Part shown: in pieces, positions 6,397-10,624 of the stretch
Position numbering within the stretch: position 1 is the stretch's first letter
How the letters are laid out: each line of letters opens with the position of its first letter
Origin: JANRKT01 sp033763355
GTDB taxonomy: Bacteria; Bacteroidota; Bacteroidia; Chitinophagales; Chitinophagaceae
Length of the DNA stretch: 10,624 nucleotides
Direction of reading: 5' to 3'
Assembly (NCBI GenBank): GCA_033763355.1
Contig: JANRKT010000263.1
Location: 1 to 10,624 of the forward strand
Made by a program: the position numbers and the translations under genes
Notes under the pieces: generated by a model
Told to the model about the DNA's origin: nothing
What the model saw: only the letters and a program-made list of their open reading frames with translations
The model's database searches: none

Positions 6397-6404
6397 TATT
6401 TTTG
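6397..6404 (+). promoter_or_regulatory. probable -7 promoter box of the sdhCAB operon
   Basis: TATTTTTG matches TAnnTTTG exactly and lies 32 bases before the sdhC start codon, giving an expected transcription start near 6411 and a leader of about 26 bases. The nearest upstream TTTG (6380-6383) is 13 bases away, shorter than the usual 17-23, so the -33 element is poor or absent. The long A and T runs at 6364-6382 may act as an upstream A/T element. Confidence 0.55.
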
Positions 6405-6436
6405 TGTGAATTCTTAAACCCCCGCAAGCATTATAT

Positions 6437-7147
6437 ATGAAGTGGAAACAGGTTTTCACCTCCTCTCTTGGCAAAAAAATAGTAATGAGTTTTACAGGTT
6501 TGTCTCTCATACTCTTTCTCCTTGTTCACTGCTATGTTAATGCCAATGTCCTGTTCAGCAATGGTGAAGAAAACTTTAACCGGGCAGCACATTTCATGGG
6601 AAGCAATATACTCATTCGTATTATGGAGATCGGTCTTTTTGCCGGGTTTATCCTTCATATTGTTCAGGGTTATATGCTTGAAGCGCAGAACAGGGCCAAA
6701 CGAACAGTTAAATACGCCGTTTCTGCAGGCAATGTAAACAGCAAATGGTACTCCCGTTCCATGGCATTACTGGGCACATTAATATTATTGTTCCTTATCG
6801 TTCATCTTGTTCATTTCTGGGTGCCTTCCCGTTTTGGAGGTTTGCAGCCTGTAACATATGGAGAAGATGAGATGCATAACCTTTACGCAAGGATGCAGGA
6901 TATATTTCAGCAATGGTGGGTAATTGGTTTATATATCCTGGGGTGTTTTTCTCTTGCCTGGCATTTGGTTCACGGATTCCAGAGCGCTTTTCAAACATTG
7001 GGGTTGAGCAACAGGAAGTACATAGGTATAATTAAAAATACAGGTATTGTATTTTCAATTGTAGTGCCATTGGTTTTTGCATTAATGCCCATATTCATGC
7101 ATTTTGGATGGGAGATACCGGTGGGAGGATTGACACTGTTGTTCTGA
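6437..7147 (+). CDS. sdhC: succinate dehydrogenase cytochrome b subunit (di-heme, five-helix type)
   Basis: This 236-residue membrane anchor of succinate:menaquinone oxidoreductase has five hydrophobic helices, at about 16-35, 58-80, 107-129, 160-182 and 201-221, like the single-subunit cytochromes of Bacillus and Wolinella type B complexes. Candidate heme ligands are His31 (LLVHCYVN), His74 (FILHIVQG), His123 or His126 (FLIVHLVHFW) and His176 or His179 (LAWHLVHGFQ), one pair for each of two hemes. It anchors SdhA and SdhB on the inner face of the membrane and passes electrons to menaquinone. The opening MKWKQVFTSSLGKKIVMSFTG is typical of Bacteroidota members. It is the first gene of the sdhCAB operon; no sdhD is expected or seen. 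The N terminus fits the family with the ATG at 6437. Confidence 0.95.
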   Translation: MKWKQVFTSSLGKKIVMSFTGLSLILFLLVHCYVNANVLFSNGEENFNRAAHFMGSNILIRIMEIGLFAGFILHIVQGYMLEAQNRAKRTVKYAVSAGNVNSKWYSRSMALLGTLILLFLIVHLVHFWVPSRFGGLQPVTYGEDEMHNLYARMQDIFQQWWVIGLYILGCFSLAWHLVHGFQSAFQTLGLSNRKYIGIIKNTGIVFSIVVPLVFALMPIFMHFGWEIPVGGLTLLF

Positions 7148-7240
7148 ATGGTGAATAATGGGGGTGTAATAAATAAGTGCCTGCAGGGAAAGCGATATTT
7201 ATAAATTAATAATTCAGACTTCAAATATTGAATACACAGT

Positions 7241-9214
7241 ATGCTGAACGCAAAAATTCCTTCCGGTCCGCTTGAAACCAAGTGGAAAAATTACAAAGGA
7301 ACGGTAAGGCTGGTAAACCCTGCCAACAAAAGAAAGATTGAAGTAATAGTTGTGGGTACAGGCCTTGCAGGTGCATCAGCCGCAGCTTCGCTGGGCGAAC
7401 TGGGTTATAAAGTAAAAGCATTTTGTTTCCAGGATTCGCCGCGGCGTGCACATTCCATTGCAGCGCAGGGTGGCATCAATGCAGCAAAAAATTACCAGAA
7501 TGATGGCGACTCTGTATTCCGTTTATTTTATGATACCGTAAAAGGAGGTGATTACCGTGCACGTGAAGCAAACGTTCACCGGCTTGCAGAAGTAAGTACC
7601 GCTATCATTGACCAATGTGTTGCACAGGGCGTGCCTTTTGCAAGGGAATACGGGGGCTTATTAAGTAACCGTTCATTCGGGGGCACACAGGTACAGCGTA
7701 CTTTTTATGCAGCAGGTCAAACCGGTCAGCAATTATTAATTGGTGCATACCAGGCGCTGGAAAGACAAATAGCATTGGGAAATGTGGAAATGTATTCCCG
7801 TCATGAAATGATGGATGTGGTGATGATTGATGGCAAAGCAAGGGGTATTATCGTACGTGACCTGGTAACAGGTGAACTGGAACGCCATTTTGGACATGCA
7901 GTATTATTATGTACCGGCGGTTATGGTAATGTATTTTATCTTTCCACCAATGCCATGGGCAGTAATGTTACTGCTGCATGGAAGGCGCATAAGCAAGGCG
8001 CTTTGTTTGGTAACCCCTGTTTTACTCAAATACACCCTACATGTATCCCTGTTACCGGGGACCATCAGTCGAAACTTACTCTGATGTCCGAATCATTGAG
8101 AAATGACGGAAGGATTTGGGTACCCAAAAAACAAAACGACAACCGCAGGCCCAATGAAATACCAGAAGATGAAAGGGATTACTACCTTGAAAGAAGGTAC
8201 CCCGCATTCGGCAACCTTGTGCCGAGAGATGTGGCTTCAAGAGCAGCCAAAGAAAGATGCGATGCAGGATATGGTGTGGGGTCCTCAAGGCAGGCCGTTT
8301 ATCTTGATTATGCAAATGCCATAAAAAGATATGGCAAGATTGAAGCGGGCAAGCAGGCTTTGCAAAATCCCGATGAAGCAACTATTATAAAACTGGGCAA
8401 AGAGGTGGTAAAAGAAAAATATGGTAACCTCTTTGACATGTATGAAAAGATTACCGGTGAAAACCCCTATGAAGTGCCGATGCGGATTTATCCCGCAGTG
8501 CATTACACCATGGGTGGCCTTTGGGTGGATTATGAATTAATGACGACAGTTCCCGGCTTGTATGCATTGGGCGAAGCCAACTTCAGCGATCATGGCGCCA
8601 ACCGCCTCGGAGCATCTGCACTGATGCAGGGTTTGGCCGACGGGTACTTTGTTATCCCTTACACCATCGGCAATTACCTTGCAGATGAAATACGCACTGC
8701 TGCTATACCAACTGCACATCCCGCATTTGAAGCGGCGGAGAAAGCAGCCAAAGAACGCATTGACAGGTTAATGAACATAAAAGGGAAACAATCGGTAGAA
8801 AGTTTTCACAAGAGGCTGGGCAAAATCATGTGGGATAAATGCGGAATGGCACGTAATTCACAAGGTTTGCAGGAAGCCATAAAGGAAATACAGGCTTTGA
8901 AAAAAGAATTCTGGAGCGATGTAAGGATACCCGGTGGTATTGCTGAGTTTAACCCTGAACTGGATAAAGCGGGAAGGGTGGCTGACTTTATTGAATTAGG
9001 TGAACTGATGTGCATCGATGCTTTGCAGCGCAACGAAAGCTGCGGTGGTCATTTCAGGGAAGAATCGCAATCAGAAGATGGCGAAGCAAAAAGGGACGAT
9101 GCCAACTTCGCCTATGTGGCGGCGTGGGAATACAAAGGCGAACACCAGTGGCAGTTGCATAAAGAGGATTTGAATTTTGAAGTGGTGAAACCGAGCCAGC
9201 GTTCATACAAATAA
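7241..9214 (+). CDS. sdhA: succinate dehydrogenase/fumarate reductase flavoprotein subunit
   Basis: This 657-residue flavoprotein oxidises succinate to fumarate (or the reverse) on the cytoplasmic side. The FAD-binding Rossmann motif VVGTGLAGASAAASLGE lies at 38-54. RRAHSIAAQGGINAAKN contains His71, the expected covalent FAD attachment site. The substrate site includes His265 (QIHPTCIP), the SESLRNDGRIW segment (284-293), Arg329 in LVPRDVASRA as the likely proton-shuttle arginine, His421 in HYTMGGLWVDYE and Arg455 in DHGANRLGASAL. The C-terminal helical domain (about 520-657) packs against SdhB. The N-terminal 30 residues before the FAD motif are usual for the Bacteroidota/epsilonproteobacterial group. 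A 93-base gap separates it from sdhC and only 13 bases separate it from sdhB. SQR and QFR activities cannot be told apart by sequence alone; an SQR role is inferred. Confidence 0.98.
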   Translation: MLNAKIPSGPLETKWKNYKGTVRLVNPANKRKIEVIVVGTGLAGASAAASLGELGYKVKAFCFQDSPRRAHSIAAQGGINAAKNYQNDGDSVFRLFYDTVKGGDYRAREANVHRLAEVSTAIIDQCVAQGVPFAREYGGLLSNRSFGGTQVQRTFYAAGQTGQQLLIGAYQALERQIALGNVEMYSRHEMMDVVMIDGKARGIIVRDLVTGELERHFGHAVLLCTGGYGNVFYLSTNAMGSNVTAAWKAHKQGALFGNPCFTQIHPTCIPVTGDHQSKLTLMSESLRNDGRIWVPKKQNDNRRPNEIPEDERDYYLERRYPAFGNLVPRDVASRAAKERCDAGYGVGSSRQAVYLDYANAIKRYGKIEAGKQALQNPDEATIIKLGKEVVKEKYGNLFDMYEKITGENPYEVPMRIYPAVHYTMGGLWVDYELMTTVPGLYALGEANFSDHGANRLGASALMQGLADGYFVIPYTIGNYLADEIRTAAIPTAHPAFEAAEKAAKERIDRLMNIKGKQSVESFHKRLGKIMWDKCGMARNSQGLQEAIKEIQALKKEFWSDVRIPGGIAEFNPELDKAGRVADFIELGELMCIDALQRNESCGGHFREESQSEDGEAKRDDANFAYVAAWEYKGEHQWQLHKEDLNFEVVKPSQRSYK

Positions 9215-9227
9215 CATATTAGCAGAT

Positions 9228-9989
9228 ATGGAACACTACACAATGAACCTCACTTTAAAGGTCTGGAGACAGAAAAACGGCAACGACAAGGGCGGCTTTG
9301 AAACTTACCAGTTAAAAGATATTTCTTCAGAAATGTCTTTTCTTGAAATGTTTGACGTACTGAATGAAAGGCTGATTGCTGATGGTAAGGATCCTATTGC
9401 ATTTGACCACGATTGCCGTGAAGGTATCTGTGGCATGTGTTCAATGGTAATCAATGGCCGTCCGCATGGGCCGTGGCAGGGAACAACCACATGCCAGTTG
9501 CACATGAGGGCATTTAAAGATGGTGATACCATTGTTGCAGAACCCTGGCGTGCTGATGCATTTCCTGTAATAAGGGATCTTGTGGTTGACCGCACTTCTT
9601 TTGACAGGATCATACAGGCCGGCGGATTTATTTCTGTAAACACGGGTAATGCAGTTGATGGCAATGCACTGCCGGTAGATAAAGATAAAGCCGATGAATC
9701 ATTTGCAGCAGCGGCATGTATCGGTTGCGGGGCGTGTGTTGCAGCCTGCAAAAATTCTTCTGCCATGTTGTTTGTATCTGCAAAAGTTTCGCACCTTGCT
9801 TTGCTGCCGCAGGGCCAGCCAGAAAGAAGGCAAAGGGTATTGAATATGGTGGCGCAAATGGATAAAGAAGGTTTCGGAAGCTGTACCAACACTTATGCCT
9901 GCGAAGCGGAATGCCCCAAAGAAATTTCTGTAATGAATATTGCAAGGCTCAACCAGGAATACCTTGCAGCAAGTTTTGCATCTGAGTAA
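9228..9989 (+). CDS. sdhB: succinate dehydrogenase/fumarate reductase iron-sulfur subunit
   Basis: This 253-residue protein carries electrons from the flavin in SdhA to the hemes and menaquinone site in SdhC. All cluster ligands are present. Cys63, Cys68, Cys71 and Cys89 (CREGICGMC to TTTC) bind the [2Fe-2S] cluster in the N-terminal ferredoxin domain. Cys164, Cys167 and Cys170 (CIGCGACVAAC) with Cys229 bind [4Fe-4S]. Cys174, Cys219 and Cys225 bind [3Fe-4S]. The ATG at 9228 lies 13 bases after the sdhA stop; a second Met at residue 6 is a possible alternative. It is the last gene of the operon and is followed by two terminator-like hairpins. Confidence 0.98.
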   Translation: MEHYTMNLTLKVWRQKNGNDKGGFETYQLKDISSEMSFLEMFDVLNERLIADGKDPIAFDHDCREGICGMCSMVINGRPHGPWQGTTTCQLHMRAFKDGDTIVAEPWRADAFPVIRDLVVDRTSFDRIIQAGGFISVNTGNAVDGNALPVDKDKADESFAAAACIGCGACVAACKNSSAMLFVSAKVSHLALLPQGQPERRQRVLNMVAQMDKEGFGSCTNTYACEAECPKEISVMNIARLNQEYLAASFASE

Positions 9990-9996
9990 TAATTTT

Positions 9997-10085
9997 ACCA
10001 CATAGGCATATAGAAACATATAGAATACGTAATGAATCACTATGTGCCCCTGTCTGCCTATGTTTCTATGTGGTGATTCTTTTTT
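9997..10085 (+). terminator. modular palindrome and T run after sdhB, first of two terminators
   Basis: ACCACATAG (9997-10005) pairs with CTATGTGGT (10066-10074), and AAACATA (10014-10020) pairs with TATGTTT (10059-10065), leaving an eight-base bulge on the left. An alternative register pairs CATATAGAAACATA (10007-10020) with TATGTTTCTATGTG (10059-10072), 14 pairs with one G-T wobble. Six T follow (10080-10085). Related CATAG/CTATG units recur within both arms, so it looks like a degenerate repeat family member that also ends the sdh transcript. Confidence 0.6.
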
Positions 10086-10106
10086 CATCCAAAATTTTTT
10101 TATCAG

Positions 10107-10130
10107 CCCTCCTCATAAGGAGGGTTTTTT
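10107..10130 (+). terminator. strong intrinsic terminator downstream of the sdh operon
   Basis: CCCTCCT (10107-10113) pairs perfectly with AGGAGGG (10118-10124) around a CATA loop, followed by six T. This is a textbook rho-independent terminator, 117 bases past the sdhB stop and 63 bases before the next start codon. Confidence 0.85.
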
Positions 10131-10162
10131 GTATCATCACATTTGCAGATTCCTTAACTTTA
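10128..10162 (+). promoter_or_regulatory. possible promoter of the Gfo/Idh/MocA gene
   Basis: TTTG at 10128-10131 and TAACTTTA at 10155-10162 (seven of eight matches to TAnnTTTG pattern positions) are separated by 23 bases, the upper end of the usual range. The -33 box would overlap the T run of the preceding terminator. A start near 10168 would give a leader of about 25 bases. Confidence 0.3.
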
Positions 10163-10193
10163 AACGGTACAATAATCATAAAAAAACTACACC

Positions 10194-10624
10194 ATGGGCA
10201 ATTCCGGATCTTCACGTCGTAAATTTTTGCAGCATCTCAGCGGAACAGCATTGTTGTTCGGTACAACAGGACTCGATAGATTAATGGCAGAAGAACAATA
10301 TGAAACCCGGATGCTCAGTTTCAACAGGAACTTCAGTGCAAATGATAAAGTACGTATTGCTGTTATCGGAACCGGCATCATGGGCCACAGTGATTTGAAC
10401 ACGGCATTGAAAATACCCGGTGTTGAACTTGCAGCAGCATGTGACCTGTACACAGGCCGGCTGGAAAGAATGAAGGAGTTGCACGGAAAAGATTTATTTA
10501 CTACAAGAGATTACCGTGAAATACTGGAAAGAAAAGATATTGATGCAGTAATTGTTGCCACAAGCGATAACTGGCATGCAAGGATATGTATTGACGCCAT
10601 GAAAAAAGGCAAGCATGTGTATTG
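10194..10624 (+). CDS. Gfo/Idh/MocA family oxidoreductase with Tat signal peptide (3' end outside the window)
   Basis: The ATG at 10194 opens a frame that runs off the right edge, giving 143 visible residues. The N terminus MGNSGSSRRKFLQHLSG has the twin-arginine motif SRRKFL followed by a hydrophobic stretch (TALLFGTTGL), so the protein is likely folded in the cytoplasm with its cofactor and exported by the Tat system. After a short linker comes the NAD(P)-binding Rossmann fold, KVRIAVIGTGIMG at about 52-64. It continues with LAAACDLYTGRLERMKELHG and VIVATSDNWHARICIDAMKKGKHVY, the classic start of Gfo/Idh/MocA proteins. The catalytic Lys of the EKP motif should lie just beyond the edge. These enzymes act on sugars or related polyols and many Bacteroidota carry large sets of them; the substrate cannot be told here. 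It has its own possible promoter and is separated from sdhB by two terminators. Confidence 0.92.
   Translation, partial: MGNSGSSRRKFLQHLSGTALLFGTTGLDRLMAEEQYETRMLSFNRNFSANDKVRIAVIGTGIMGHSDLNTALKIPGVELAAACDLYTGRLERMKELHGKDLFTTRDYREILERKDIDAVIVATSDNWHARICIDAMKKGKHVY

Noticed and set aside
9305..9892. A 195-codon open frame on the minus strand inside sdhB
   Set aside because: It is a shadow of sdhB, whose ligand cysteines and length are fully conserved; the antisense product has no recognisable domain.
9997..10074. The repeated CTATGT/ACATAG units as a CRISPR-like array
   Set aside because: The units are too short, degenerate and inverted rather than direct, with no regular spacers and no cas gene nearby.

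Overview
The window reads as chromosome of a Bacteroidota bacterium, most likely of the Chitinophagaceae or a close relative. The reasons are the sdhC-sdhA-sdhB order with a single five-helix cytochrome b subunit, a DUF6249-type membrane protein beside an ECF sigma factor, three exact matches to the Bacteroidota -7 box TAnnTTTG upstream of genes, little Shine-Dalgarno sequence before starts, and a Tat-signal Gfo/Idh/MocA oxidoreductase. This placement comes from family knowledge and inspection, not from a search.

Layout, left to right. The C-terminal end of an alpha/beta hydrolase (+) runs in from the left edge. It converges on a two-gene operon on the minus strand, an ECF sigma factor (1064-1645) followed by a two-helix anti-sigma-like membrane protein (506-1048). 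Divergent from the operon is a small three-helix DUF6249-like protein (1843-2193, +). The 197-base region between sigma gene and DUF6249 gene holds two copies, one per strand, of TGTAACCTG with GTC at identical spacing, which look like a matched pair of ECF-type promoters. An S41 C-terminal processing peptidase (2250-3845, -) converges on the DUF6249 gene across a shared hairpin.

Divergent from the peptidase is a BadF/BadG-type amino sugar kinase (3908-4750, +) followed by MurQ, the MurNAc-6-phosphate etherase (4800-5615, +). Together they form a probable MurNAc/GlcNAc salvage pair that turns cell-wall sugar into GlcNAc-6-phosphate and D-lactate. An acidic protein of unknown function follows (5732-6298). 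The complete succinate dehydrogenase operon comes next: sdhC (6437-7147), sdhA (7241-9214) and sdhB (9228-9989). It encodes the membrane di-heme cytochrome b, the flavoprotein and the iron-sulfur protein that couple succinate oxidation to menaquinone reduction. Two tandem terminator-like hairpins follow sdhB, one of them an unusual modular palindrome. The window ends inside a Tat-exported Gfo/Idh/MocA oxidoreductase (from 10194).

No tRNA, rRNA, CRISPR array, insertion sequence or phage gene was seen. There is no gene-free stretch longer than 300 bases; the largest gaps are 9990-10193 and 1646-1842, and both are described. Most genes here are housekeeping or conserved. The least explained parts are the sigma-factor control region, the acidic hypothetical protein and the palindrome after sdhB.
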